Positions 25,155 to 34,800 of a stretch of DNA of 64,000 nt are shown here, in pieces. This DNA is from Lysobacter sp. (GTDB lineage: Bacteria; Pseudomonadota; Gammaproteobacteria; Xanthomonadales; Xanthomonadaceae): NCBI GenBank assembly GCA_011526085.1, contig WYBC01000025.1:1-64000 (forward strand), given 5' to 3'. Under the pieces are notes generated by a model that saw nothing but the letters and a program-made list of their open reading frames with translations, made no database searches and was not told the DNA's origin. The translations under genes and the position numbers were made by a program. The number at the start of each line of letters is the position of its first letter. The stretch's first letter is position 1.

Positions 25155-27727
25155 CCGACGCCCGCGACGATGCCGTGCCGCCGCCGCCCGTCGATCCGAC
25201 GGAGACCCTCGACGCACTGGATCGCGCGCGGCGCAACCCGGACATCGCCCCGGCCGACGCGCAGCGCCTGTTCGAGCGCGCGCACGCCGCGCTGCTGGCG
25301 GCCCAGGCCGAAACCGAATCCGAACGTCTGCGTTACACCGCGCTGTTCGACGCCGTACCCGACCCGGTCAGCATCCTGGACTGGGACGGCACCGTGCTCG
25401 ACCTCAACAAGGCCGGCCTCGCCGCGTATCGCCGTCCGCGCGAACAGATCGTCGGCCAGCCGATCGAAGTGCTCAATCCCGACCTGCCCAAGGACCACAT
25501 GGTGCCGGTGTGGGAAGCGCTCAGCCGCGGCGAGACCTATGTCGTCGAAGTCGCCAACATGCGCGGCGACGGCCACCGCTTTCCGGTGGAAGTGCACACC
25601 GCCGGGTTCGACTACAAGGGCAAGCGGCGCATGGTCGCGGTGGCGCGCGACCTCAGCAACCGCTGGACCGCGGAAAACCGCTACCGCCTGCTGCTGGAAT
25701 CGATCGACGTCGGCGTGATCCTGTTCGACCGCGACATGCGCGTGGTCACCGCCAACCCGGCCGCGCACCGCGCCATCGGCGCGGGCCCCGGCCAGACCGT
25801 GAACACGCTGCTGCGCCCGGAGAACTGGAAGATCGTCGACGCCCGCGGCCGGCCGCTGACGTTCCGCGAATGGCCCACCACCCAGGCGCTGGAGCGCGCG
25901 CAGGTCATCAGCAACACGGTCGTCGGCCTGTATTACCTGCCGAGCCAGCGCATGTCGTGGATCTCGGTGACCAGCGTGCCGGTGTTCGAGGCCGAAGGCA
26001 CCGCGCCGGAATACGTCTTCGCGATGTTCAGCGACGTCACCACGCTCAAGCGCGACAACGTGCTGTTCGATCGCGCCCAGGGCCTCGCCCACATCGGCGG
26101 CTGGGAGTGGGACCGCGGCCGCCAGCGGCTGTATCTCACCCATGAAGCGCAGCGCATCCTCGGCCGCAGCCCGCAGCCGCAGACCATCGAGGACATGATC
26201 GCCGGCGTGGCGCCCGGCGACCGCATGCGCCTGCGCACCGCCGTCGACCGGCTGATCGAGACCGGCGGCAGCTTCGATCTGGAATTGCAGTATCTGCGCA
26301 GCGACCACCACGCCTGCTGGGTGCGCGTGATCGGCGAAGCCGACACCGCCGATCCGGGCACTTCGCGCATCGTCGGCACGCTGCAGGACATCACCGAACG
26401 CAAGCACGCCGAGGAAACGCTGCGCGTGCAGGCGCGTACCGATCCGCTCACCGGCCTGCTGAACCGCGACGCGATCCTGGTCGAACTCGACATGCGCATG
26501 CAGGATCCGGCGCATGCCGCGGTCGCCGTGCTCTACATCGACCTCGATCGCTTCAAGGTCATCAACGATGTGCTCGGCCACGCCGCCGGCGACGAACTGC
26601 TGGCCTCGGCCGCGCAGCGCATTTCCACCGCGGTCGCCGGCGAAGGCCTGGTCGCGCGCTTCGGCGGCGACGAATTCCTGGTCATGTGCAACCTCGCCGA
26701 CGACGCGCAGCGCCCCGAGCGCATCGCCGGCGCGATCCTGCACGCGCTCAACGACAGTTTCCGCTTCGACAACGAGGAATTCACGATCACCGCCAGCATC
26801 GGCATCGCCCGCGCGCCCGGCGACGGCGAACGCCCGCAGTCGCTGATCCAGAACGCCGACGCCGCGATGTACGACAGCAAGCGCCGTTCGCGCAACGCCT
26901 GGCAGGCATTCACGCCCGCGCTGGCGCAGACCCAGGCCGACCGGCTGTGGATGGAAACGCATCTGCGCCGCGCCGCCGACAACGGCGAGTTCCACCTCGT
27001 GTACCAGCCGCAGGTCGATCTGCTCAGCGGTCGCGTGGTCGCGGCCGAAGCGCTGATCCGCTGGCAGAACCATCTGCTCGGCGAACTGCGGCCGGACCGC
27101 TTCATCAGCCACGCCGAAACCACCGGCGACATCGTGCGCATCGGCAGTTGGGTGCTGCGCGAGGCCTGCCGCCAGGTCGCCGCATGGCGCGACGCGGGGC
27201 TCGGCATCGTGCGGGTCGCGGTGAACGTCTCCTATCGCCAGTTCGTCGGCGAGGACCTCGCCGAGGCGGTGCAGCGCATCCTCGACGAATTCCATCTGCC
27301 CGGCGCCGCGCTGGAGCTCGAATTCACCGAGCGCGTGCTGATCGAGGACGCGCCCGACACGCTGCGCACCTTCGCCGACCTGCGCGAAATGGGCGTGGTG
27401 CTGACCATCGACGATTTCGGCGAGGGCTACAGCGCGCTGAACTATCTGCGCCGGCTGCCGATCCACGGCCTGAAGCTCAGCCAGTTGTTCGTCGAAGGCG
27501 TACCGACCAACCACTCCGACGTGGCCGTGTGCCAGGCGGTCGTGGGCATCGCCCGCAGCCTCGGCCTCGGCCTCGTCGCCGAAGGCGTGGAATCCGAAGC
27601 GCAGCGCCAGTTCCTGCTGCGGCTCGGCGTGCCGATCGCGCAGGGCTTCCTGTTCGCGCCCGGCCTGAAACCGGACGAGTTCGCGCGCCGGCTCGAACAG
27701 GGCGGCCTGCATCCCTCCACGCACTGA
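25151..27727 (+). CDS. PAS-GGDEF-EAL cyclic-di-GMP protein
   Basis: 858-aa soluble sensor with no clear membrane segment. Three PAS-like regions occupy about residues 50-430, ending with the RIVGTLQDITERKHAEETLR linker. The GGDEF domain (about 430-590) has an intact GGDEF at ~503. The EAL domain (about 600-850) has AEALIRW, ELEFTERVL, IDDFGEGYS, GLKLSQ and AEGVES, so phosphodiesterase residues look complete. Both diguanylate cyclase and phosphodiesterase activity are possible. Unusually, it overlaps the HMG-CoA lyase gene by 4 bp (ATGA), tying it to leucine catabolism in the transcript. Confidence 0.9.
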   Translation: MTDARDDAVPPPPVDPTETLDALDRARRNPDIAPADAQRLFERAHAALLAAQAETESERLRYTALFDAVPDPVSILDWDGTVLDLNKAGLAAYRRPREQIVGQPIEVLNPDLPKDHMVPVWEALSRGETYVVEVANMRGDGHRFPVEVHTAGFDYKGKRRMVAVARDLSNRWTAENRYRLLLESIDVGVILFDRDMRVVTANPAAHRAIGAGPGQTVNTLLRPENWKIVDARGRPLTFREWPTTQALERAQVISNTVVGLYYLPSQRMSWISVTSVPVFEAEGTAPEYVFAMFSDVTTLKRDNVLFDRAQGLAHIGGWEWDRGRQRLYLTHEAQRILGRSPQPQTIEDMIAGVAPGDRMRLRTAVDRLIETGGSFDLELQYLRSDHHACWVRVIGEADTADPGTSRIVGTLQDITERKHAEETLRVQARTDPLTGLLNRDAILVELDMRMQDPAHAAVAVLYIDLDRFKVINDVLGHAAGDELLASAAQRISTAVAGEGLVARFGGDEFLVMCNLADDAQRPERIAGAILHALNDSFRFDNEEFTITASIGIARAPGDGERPQSLIQNADAAMYDSKRRSRNAWQAFTPALAQTQADRLWMETHLRRAADNGEFHLVYQPQVDLLSGRVVAAEALIRWQNHLLGELRPDRFISHAETTGDIVRIGSWVLREACRQVAAWRDAGLGIVRVAVNVSYRQFVGEDLAEAVQRILDEFHLPGAALELEFTERVLIEDAPDTLRTFADLREMGVVLTIDDFGEGYSALNYLRRLPIHGLKLSQLFVEGVPTNHSDVAVCQAVVGIARSLGLGLVAEGVESEAQRQFLLRLGVPIAQGFLFAPGLKPDEFARRLEQGGLHPSTH

Positions 27728-27740
27728 CGCCATCGCGACC

Positions 27741-28265
27741 ATGAGCTCCCACGCCGCACCCTCCTTCCGCATCCGCCCGATCGAAGCCCGCGACGATGCC
27801 GCGATCGCCGCGATCATCCGCCGCGTCATGCCCGAGTTCGGCGCCTGCGGCAGCGGCTTCGCGATCAACGACCCGGAAGTGGACTGGATGCATCGCGCGT
27901 ATTCCGCGCCGCGTTCGGCCTATTTCGTCGTCGAGCGCATCGACGCGCACGGCGACGGCGCGGTCGAAGGGGGTGGCGGCATCGCGCCGCTGACCGGCGG
28001 CGACGCCGACACCTGCGAACTGCGCAAGATGTATTTCCTGCCGGGCCTGCGCGGCCTCGGCGCCGGCGAAGCGCTGATGGCGCGCTGCCTCGACGCCGCG
28101 CGCGGCTTCGGCTTCGCGCGCTGCTATCTCGAAACGCTCACCGGCATGGACGCGGCGATGCGCCTCTACGCGCGCAGCGGCTTCCGGCGCATCGATCGTG
28201 CGTTGGGCGCGACCGGACACGGCGGCTGCAACACGTTCTATCTGCGCGAACTGGCGACGGACTGA
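27741..28265 (+). CDS. GNAT-family N-acetyltransferase
   Basis: 174 aa with the GNAT core: RIRPIEARDDAAIAAIIR (beta1-alpha1), ELRKMYFLPGLRGLGAGEALM (motif A, acetyl-CoA pyrophosphate loop RGLGAG) and RLYARSGFRRID (motif B). The substrate is unknown; similar proteins acetylate small amines or aminoglycoside-like molecules. It lies 13 bp after the PAS-GGDEF-EAL gene and may be cotranscribed. Confidence 0.87.
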   Translation: MSSHAAPSFRIRPIEARDDAAIAAIIRRVMPEFGACGSGFAINDPEVDWMHRAYSAPRSAYFVVERIDAHGDGAVEGGGGIAPLTGGDADTCELRKMYFLPGLRGLGAGEALMARCLDAARGFGFARCYLETLTGMDAAMRLYARSGFRRIDRALGATGHGGCNTFYLRELATD

Positions 28266-28287
28266 GACCTGCCGGAGAGCGATACGG

Positions 28288-28920
28288 ATGCGCACGCAGG
28301 GCACATTGATCAAATGGAACGACGACCGCGGCTTCGGATTCGCGAAGACCCGCGACACCGGCATGGACGTTTTCGCGCACGTCTCCGAGTTCCCGCGCGG
28401 CGGGCGACGACCGCAGATCGGCGACCTGCTGTCGTTCGAGATCGTGAGCGGCGACGACGGCCGCAAGCGCGCCTGCGCCATCGTCTTCGAGGTTCCGGCG
28501 ACCGATCGCGTCGATTTCACGCTCGCACCGATCGACAGGCGTGCATCGAAGCCGCAGCCTTCACCGCCGCCGCGCGCACCGCGCGAAACGCACGCACGCC
28601 CGCGCCGTCCCGAACACGCACGCCGCGAGCGCGGCGTCTCCGGGCTGATCGGCGCCGCCGTGTTCGTCTGCATCGTGCTGCTCGGCGGCCATCAGCTCAT
28701 CGAGGCGTTCCGCACCACCACTTACGTACCGCCACCGGCGACGCCATCGCAAACGGCATCCCCGCTGTCCGCGTCAACGGCGGCAAGCTGCGACGGACGC
28801 ACGCACTGCAGTCAGATGCGCTCCTGCGCGGATGCGAAGTGGGTCCTGCGCAATTGCCCGAATACCGCGATGGACGGCGACCACGACGGCGTGCCCTGCG
28901 AAACCCAGTGGTGCCGCTGA
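28288..28920 (+). CDS. Cold-shock domain / membrane / Excalibur domain protein
   Basis: 210 aa. The N-terminal cold-shock domain (1-70) has RNP1-like RGFGFAK and RNP2-like DVFAHV. A Pro/Arg-rich linker follows, then one membrane helix (about 113-135) and a C-terminal Excalibur-type calcium-binding region (about 165-210: CDGRTHCSQMRSCADAKW... then DGDHDGVPCE..C). So the nucleic-acid-binding domain is cytoplasmic and the calcium domain is outside, assuming normal topology. Variants with DUF1294 are common in gammaproteobacteria; the Excalibur pairing is rarer. Function unknown. Confidence 0.8.
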   Translation: MRTQGTLIKWNDDRGFGFAKTRDTGMDVFAHVSEFPRGGRRPQIGDLLSFEIVSGDDGRKRACAIVFEVPATDRVDFTLAPIDRRASKPQPSPPPRAPRETHARPRRPEHARRERGVSGLIGAAVFVCIVLLGGHQLIEAFRTTTYVPPPATPSQTASPLSASTAASCDGRTHCSQMRSCADAKWVLRNCPNTAMDGDHDGVPCETQWCR

Positions 28921-28955
28921 GCGCATCGGCGCGACGCTTCGACATACCCAACAAA

Positions 28956-28977
28956 AAACCCCGCCGGAGCGGGGTTT
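28956..28977. terminator. Bidirectional terminator
   Basis: AAACCCCGC (28956-28964) pairs with GCGGGGTTT (28969-28977) around CGGA. A-run upstream (28953-28958) and T-run in the stem let it serve both the plus-strand cold-shock gene and the convergent minus-strand fadL-like gene. Confidence 0.85.
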
Positions 28978-29004
28978 CCTGTCTGAAGCCGAGGGTATCG
29001 GGAA

Positions 29005-30369
29005 TCAGAACTTGTACTGGCCGGCGATGCCGAACAGATTCACGTCGCTGCTGTACTCGCCGAACAGGGCGTGGCCCTGCGAGTCGAGAATGCCGATCTT
29101 CGGGGAATCCGGCTCGATGCGGGTGTAGGCGGCGGTGATCTCGACGTGCTCGCTCATGTTCCAGGTCAGACCGAGCGAATACCAGCGACGGTCTTCGTCG
29201 GGCAGACGCGGGGTACGCGTCGCGAACGTGGTCGGGGTCTCGTCGTAGGCGTAACCGCCGCGGAGCGTGAAGGCCTCGGACAGCTTGTACTCGGCGCCGA
29301 TCGACCAGAAGCGGGTATCGCCCCAGCTGAAGTCCTCGACCGAATCCGGATCCGGATTGGCGAAGTCGATGCGGATCTCCTTCAGCGAGTGCCAGTCGGT
29401 CTCGGTGTAGTCGGCCATCAGCGCGAGGTTGTCGTTGAGCTGGTAGGCGACGCTGAGCGTGGTGATGCTCGGGGTGGTCAGCTTGGCGCTGGCCTTGCCG
29501 TCGCGGAACAGCGGCGAGGTGGTCGGGCTGGAAGCGAAGATCGTGGCGACGTCGGTCGGGACGGTCCAGTCGACCTTGCCCTGCAGATCGTGGTCGATCT
29601 CGGAGCGGTGCGACAGGCCGACGGTCAGGCTGTCGGTCGGACGGAAGTTCAGGCCGACGATCCAGCCGATGCCGGTATCGTCGCCGGTGACCACGGCTTC
29701 ACCGTCGCGCGCCTGCGGGCGGGCGAAGGGCAGCGGACGGGTCGCCGGATTGGCGAACAGCGCGGAACCGAAGTCCACGGCCTTGGACAGCTCGGCCTCG
29801 GCGCGCTCGTAGATCAGGCCGGCGCCGATGGAGAAGCGGTCGGGCACGATTTCGTAGGCGGCGGACAGGGTGAGGTCGACGGTCTTCAGATCCGAGGTGA
29901 GGCCGTGGTAACGACCGACCCAACCGGTGTCGTATTCGGTCTTCAGGCCGAAGGGCGCGCTGACCATGGCGCCGACGGTCAGGCCGTTGTCGAACTTGTG
30001 GATCAGCGACATGGCCGGGACCGGGGTGACATCGCCGGCGTTGCCGCCGTCGCTGCCGGTGAGCGGACCGGAGACCGGACCGAAGCCGACGCCGGCATAG
30101 CCGCCGCCATCGAAGCTGGCGTTGAGGTCGATCACGGTCACGTCGGACTGGATCGTGGTGCCCTCGAACGAAGTCATGGTCGCCGGATTGTTCACGACGA
30201 CGGATGCGTCGCCCTTGGCGACGCCGGAACCGGCGAAGGCGCGGCCCATGGCCTTGACGCTGTTTTCTTTCAGCTGGAAGCCCGAGGCCTGGGCTTGGCC
30301 GAAGGCCAGCGCGCCGGCGATGCCGAGCGCGAGCGCGGACATCTGGATGAAGCGGTTGTGGGTATGCAT
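29005..30369 (-). CDS. FadL/OmpP1/TodX-type outer-membrane transporter
   Basis: 454 aa. The signal peptide ends near AQASGFQLKENSVKAMGRAFAG, and the mature N-terminus is typical of FadL hatch-containing barrels: SGFQLKE, then AGSGVAKGDASVVVNNPATM (FadL NPA-like motif). Alternating strands run to a C-terminal QYKF ending in Phe. Similar proteins import long-chain fatty acids or hydrophobic substrates. No partner gene is adjacent; upstream is the rhomboid gene in the opposite orientation. Confidence 0.93.
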   Translation of the reverse strand: MHTHNRFIQMSALALGIAGALAFGQAQASGFQLKENSVKAMGRAFAGSGVAKGDASVVVNNPATMTSFEGTTIQSDVTVIDLNASFDGGGYAGVGFGPVSGPLTGSDGGNAGDVTPVPAMSLIHKFDNGLTVGAMVSAPFGLKTEYDTGWVGRYHGLTSDLKTVDLTLSAAYEIVPDRFSIGAGLIYERAEAELSKAVDFGSALFANPATRPLPFARPQARDGEAVVTGDDTGIGWIVGLNFRPTDSLTVGLSHRSEIDHDLQGKVDWTVPTDVATIFASSPTTSPLFRDGKASAKLTTPSITTLSVAYQLNDNLALMADYTETDWHSLKEIRIDFANPDPDSVEDFSWGDTRFWSIGAEYKLSEAFTLRGGYAYDETPTTFATRTPRLPDEDRRWYSLGLTWNMSEHVEITAAYTRIEPDSPKIGILDSQGHALFGEYSSDVNLFGIAGQYKF

Positions 30370-30487
30370 TGTGCTTGCGTCTCCGTGGACAGGATTTTGG
30401 GTCTGCGCCGTGCGGCCGGGCGTATTTCCTCGCCCGTGCCGCGCCTGCCGGAAACCCCCTCCCGACGTACGACGCCGTATGTACTAT

Positions 30488-30510
30488 ACCGCGCAAGTTA
30501 ACCTGAAGCT
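30488..30510. promoter_or_regulatory. Weak inverted repeat in the fadL-rhomboid divergent region
   Basis: The 200-bp divergent region contains GTTAACCTGAAGCTAAC (30497-30513 approx.), with half-sites GTTA/TAAC separated by nine bases. It could be an operator for the fadL-like gene, but no regulator family is assigned and the score is low. No strong sigma70 promoter is seen. Confidence 0.25.
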
Positions 30511-30569
30511 AACAACCGCTTGTCGCGGCGCGGCCCATGGATTCATGGGAATTTCGGCATACTCGCGCG

Positions 30570-31262
30570 ATGTTCGTTCAGCTTCCCACCCGCCGGACAT
30601 CCGGCCTGCGCTGGGCCACGCCGCTGGTCTTCGCGACGCTGTGGCTGGCCTACCTGTGGGCGAGCACCCGGCCGGAAGCGATCCAGCGCGGCCTGCTGCA
30701 GGACTGGGGCGCGCTGACCGGCGGTCCGGCCGCGACCGACACTTGGCTGGCGCTGTGGGCCAACGAGCGCTGGCTGCGGCTGTTCACCGCGATGTTCCTG
30801 CATGCCGACTGGGCGCATCTGCTGGGCAATCTGGTGTTCCTGCTGATCTTCGGGCTGCCCGCCGAGCGCGCCATGGGGCCGTGGCGCTTCCTGGCGCTGT
30901 TTCTGCTCGGCGGCACGCTCGCCAATCTGGCCGCGGTGTTCATGATCGGCACGCCGGAACGGCTGGTCATCGGCGCCAGCGGCGCGGTCTCGGCGGTGAT
31001 CGGCGCCTATCTCGCGCTGTTCCCGCGCGCCAAGCTCGGCGTGGTGGTGCCGCTGGGGCTGTTCCTGGAATTCATCCGGGCGCCGGCCTCGCTGCTGATC
31101 GGGGTCTGGGCGATCCTGCAGGTGGTGTTCGCCTACATCGGTCCGGCCTTCGGTGCGGTGGCCTGGAGCGCGCATATCGCCGGCTTCCTGTTCGGCGTGG
31201 TGTTCGCGCTGTCCGCCCGCGCAGGCATCGCCCGACGCCTGCGCCACAGCCAGGGCTATTGA
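30570..31262 (+). CDS. Rhomboid-family intramembrane serine protease
   Basis: 230 aa with six hydrophobic segments. The rhomboid signatures are HADWAHLLGNLVFLLIFG (the HxxxN motif in TM2 region), GASGAVSAVIGAY (GASG, catalytic Ser) and AWSAHIAGFLFGVVFAL (catalytic His). It cleaves within membrane substrates; the substrate is unknown. ATG 30570 is preferred over the further-upstream ATG 30537, because MFVQLPTRRT is a plausible N-terminus for the family. Divergent from the fadL-like gene. Confidence 0.9.
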   Translation: MFVQLPTRRTSGLRWATPLVFATLWLAYLWASTRPEAIQRGLLQDWGALTGGPAATDTWLALWANERWLRLFTAMFLHADWAHLLGNLVFLLIFGLPAERAMGPWRFLALFLLGGTLANLAAVFMIGTPERLVIGASGAVSAVIGAYLALFPRAKLGVVVPLGLFLEFIRAPASLLIGVWAILQVVFAYIGPAFGAVAWSAHIAGFLFGVVFALSARAGIARRLRHSQGY

Positions 31263-31360
31263 ATCCTCCGGCATTGCCCTGCCCTCTTCGCGAACCGGCT
31301 CTTGCATCCGCAGGCAACCGGCCGCATCTGCCCCATGTCGCCCCTCGCCTTCCCTCCACC

Positions 31361-31681
31361 ATGGCCAAGACGCTCTACAAGATCACCTTCCACAACCACG
31401 GCAAGATCTACGAGCTCTACGCGGAGCGCGTGACCAGCGGCAGTCTGTGGGGTTTCGTCGAAGTGGCCGGGCTGGCGTTCGATGTGCACGACGGGCTGGT
31501 GGTCGATCCCACCGAGGAACGACTGCGCGACGAATTCGGCGGCACCAGGGTGCTGCACCTGCCGATGCAGAGCATCGTGCGGATCGAGGAAGTCGAGAAG
31601 AAAGGCCAGTCCGCGATCCGCGACGCGGCGAGCGGCGAAACCGTGGTCACCCCGTTCCCGCTGCCGGTGAAACCGCGCTAG
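31361..31681 (+). CDS. DUF1820-family protein
   Basis: 106 aa. The pattern KTLYKITFHNHGKIYELYAERVTSGSLWGFVEVAGLAFD and later RVLHLPMQSIVRIEEVEKKG matches the conserved DUF1820 proteins of gammaproteobacteria, whose function is unknown. The TAG stop (31679-31681) lies within the first three bases of the MITE-like element that follows, so the element supplies this gene's end. That may have shortened or replaced the original C-terminus. Confidence 0.85.
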   Translation: MAKTLYKITFHNHGKIYELYAERVTSGSLWGFVEVAGLAFDVHDGLVVDPTEERLRDEFGGTRVLHLPMQSIVRIEEVEKKGQSAIRDAASGETVVTPFPLPVKPR

Positions 31682-31830
31682 AGCGCGTTATGCACTTTTT
31701 GATAGGCCGCGAAGGTCGTCTGCGGGCCTGGGCCAAGGCGCGCGCCGCGGCCAAGGCTGCGTCACGGAACCTTGTCTCGGCGCCACAGGCTGCGCAACGC
31801 GACCTGCCAAAAAGTGCATAACACGCTCTA
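31679..31830. mobile_element. MITE-like element, copy A (152 bp)
   Basis: Begins TAGAGCGCGTTATGCACTTT (31679-31698) and ends with its inverted partner AAAAGTGCATAACACGCTCTA (about 31810-31830), so the ends are terminal inverted repeats; TA flanks both sides as a possible target duplication. The internal part (31702-31806) matches copy B (37953-38219) in inverted orientation on both sides, but lacks about 115 bp of its middle. It carries no coding capacity. It sits between the convergent DUF1820 and M1-fusion genes. Confidence 0.8.
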
Positions 31831-31898
31831 GACGCGCGACCGCGGAAAAACGGATGCGGCGGCGCGTATCCCGCGCGCCACCGCATCCTTCCCGAAAT

Positions 31899-34800
31899 TC
31901 ACAGACTCACCCGCTTGCGGTTGTCCGCGGACACCCGGTCGATCAGCTTGTTGTAGGGGTCGAACCCGGCTTCGTAGGGTTGGGCGTCCACCACCACGGT
32001 GATTTTCGGATCCGCCGTGGTGATGCGATGACGCTTGAGGTACAGCGGCTTCTCGTCCTTTTCCTCGCCCGACGCGCCGCGCTCGAACACGCCGACTTCC
32101 ACCCAGTCGTCCATCGTGCCGGCGCTTTCCCTGCCCTTGCCGTCGACATAGCGCTTCGCCGCGCGCAGATCCAGGGTCACCTCGTATTTGCCGTCGGCGC
32201 GCTTCTTCGCGACCGCCGTCTCGACGCGGTTGTCGTAGAAGCTGATCTTCTCGAACAGGTCGACGATCAACTGCTCGTGCGCCGGCCCCGCCTCGGCGCG
32301 GATGTAATCCAGCAATTCCTTCGACGTGGTGTACGGCGGTTGCTGATAGCCCTTGTCCTGGAGGAATTTCTTCAGCGCGCGGTTCAGGGCCGCCTCGCCG
32401 ATCTCGTCGCGCAGCCGATAGAGCACCAGCGACGCCTTGCGATAGTGGATGTACGGCTGGTTTTCCACGCGGTACAGCGGCAACTCGTCGATCAGTTCGC
32501 CGCCACGGCCGGACAGATAGCTGTCCAGCTCGTACTTCAGGAATCGGCGCATCTTGTCGCGTCCGTATTCCTTCTCCATCACCATCAATGCCGAGTATTG
32601 CGACAGCGACTCGGACAGCACCGTCGCGCCCTGCACATTGGCGCCGATCACCTGATGCGCCCACCACTGGTGCGCCATCTCGTGCGCGGTCACGTAGAAG
32701 ACATAGTCGACGGCATCCTCGTCGCCGACATCGGCGATGAAGCCGATCGCTTCCGAGTAGGGAATGGTATTGGCGAACGCCTGGGCGAATCGGGCATACC
32801 CCGGGAACTCGATGATCCTCACCTGGCGATGCTGATAGGGCGTGAAGTGGGCCTCGTAGTACGCCAGCGACTTCTGCACCGCCTCGATCATGCGATCGAC
32901 GTTGTAGGGGTGCTTGCCGTCGTGGTAGATCTCGATCGGAATGTCCTTGTACCGGCCTTTCTTCACCTGCCAGCGCGCGGAAAGATAGGCGTAGAAATTC
33001 AGCATCGGCCGGTCCATCGCATAGCTGAAGCAGCGCCGCCCGTCGCGCATGAATTCCTTCTGCAGATATCCCGGCGACAGCGCGATCTGATCCGGCGCGG
33101 TGCAGATGGTCGTCCTGAAGTCGATCCAGTCGGCATCGTCGCCGAGGTACGTATTGGCCCGCGCCGCCTCGTCCTCCAGTTTCGGCATCCGCCGCGGCTC
33201 GCCGAGGTCGCGCTTGCGGCGCTCGTTGCGGTCCTGGATCTCGGCATTGTCGTTGTAACCGAACGACGGAAAGACGCTGCTGTTGAAGAAGCTGCCGTTG
33301 TCGACGATCGACGTCTGGGCGGTCTCGTTAGTGATGCCGTTCGGCGCCTGCGACACCTCGAAGCGGATCTCGCGCTCTTCGCCCGGGGCCATCGGAGCAC
33401 GCAAGCGATAAATGCGATATCCCATGTCCTCGTCGTGCTTCACGAGTTCGGCGCCGCCGAGGTCGATCGCGACCAGCGATTCGTCGTCGAACATCTGCAC
33501 ATGCACCTCGGAGATCGCCGTCGCATGCGGATTGCGCACGCGGTAGACGCCCTTGGCGCGCATGGTCCGGGTCTCGGGGCGAAGATCGATCTCGACCTCG
33601 GTCGCGAGGATCCGCGGCTGCGGCAGCGAGGCGTAGCGCTTGTACTCGCGCTCGTAGCGGGCCTGCAGGTCCAGATTGTCGTCCGGCGACAGGAAGTCGT
33701 TGCGGATGTTGGTGTTCCAGAACAGATACGCGCCCGTGCCGGCGAAAGCCAGCAGCGCGAACGCGGTCGCCGCGCCCAGCGGGCCACGCATGCGGCGGCG
33801 GGCCAGACGCATGCGCTCGCGCACGCCGCCGCTGACGCCACGCACCCACAGCGCCGCCGACAACAGCAGCAGCACGAGCAGGAACAGCCCCCAATAGCCC
33901 TGGAACCACAGTTTGGCGCCCAGGAAATGGCCGAATCCGTTCATGTCGGAATACGGCGCGCCGGGCGAGCCCGCGTAGATGTAGAGATTGTGGGTGAAAT
34001 CGAGCGCGGCCAGCACGCCCTGCGCGACCAGCACCAGGAGCATCAGGCCGTAGCCGGCGAATTTGTTGTTGGTGAAGACCTGCAGGCACAGCGCCAGACC
34101 GCCCATCAGCACGAACCAGATGCTGTCCAGCAGCAGGGTCTTGGCGTAGACCGCGAGTTCGAGCTGGGTGTGGCCCTTGGCGAGCTGGACCAGCATCGCG
34201 GCGATGCCGCCGAACATCTGGAAACACAGGATCACCGCGACCAGTGCGCCGAACTTCGCCGCCAGCGGCACCCAGTTGGGCACCGGCATGGCATCGGTGA
34301 CTTCATGGATCTTCGCGGCACGCTCCTTGCCGACCAGTTCGCCGGCGTAGAACAGCACGATGATGACCAGCACGAAGTTGTAGGACCCCTGCAATGCCTG
34401 CAGCATCTGCGACGTCACCGGATGGATCGGCGTTTCGTAAAGCGTCTGCGCCAGGATCGCGCTCGGCACGAAATTCGCCATCGCGAACAACAGCATCACG
34501 ATGAACGGGATGCCGCGAAGCACGCCTGCGGTATCGAAGCGCAGCTGGCGGAGGAACTGGGCGAATGCGGTTGCCGGCGTTTGCGCGATCGCGACCCTGG
34601 GAATCCGCAACGCCGCCGGGACGGCATCGACCACCGGCGCGTCGACGGCCACCCGGGCCTTGCGGAAACGGCTGCGACCGGTGCCGGCGCGCTGCGGCTT
34701 GAACCATGCGAAGCCCGCGGCGAACAGCACCAGCCCGATGCCCGTCCAGAGCGCGCGGTTGGCGAGGATGTAGCCTCCGATCGCCGGCAGTTCGGTATTG

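Noticed and set aside
30488-30515. GTTA/TAAC inverted repeat upstream of the fadL-like gene as a defined operator
   Set aside because: Short half-sites without a known regulator; kept only as a low-confidence feature.
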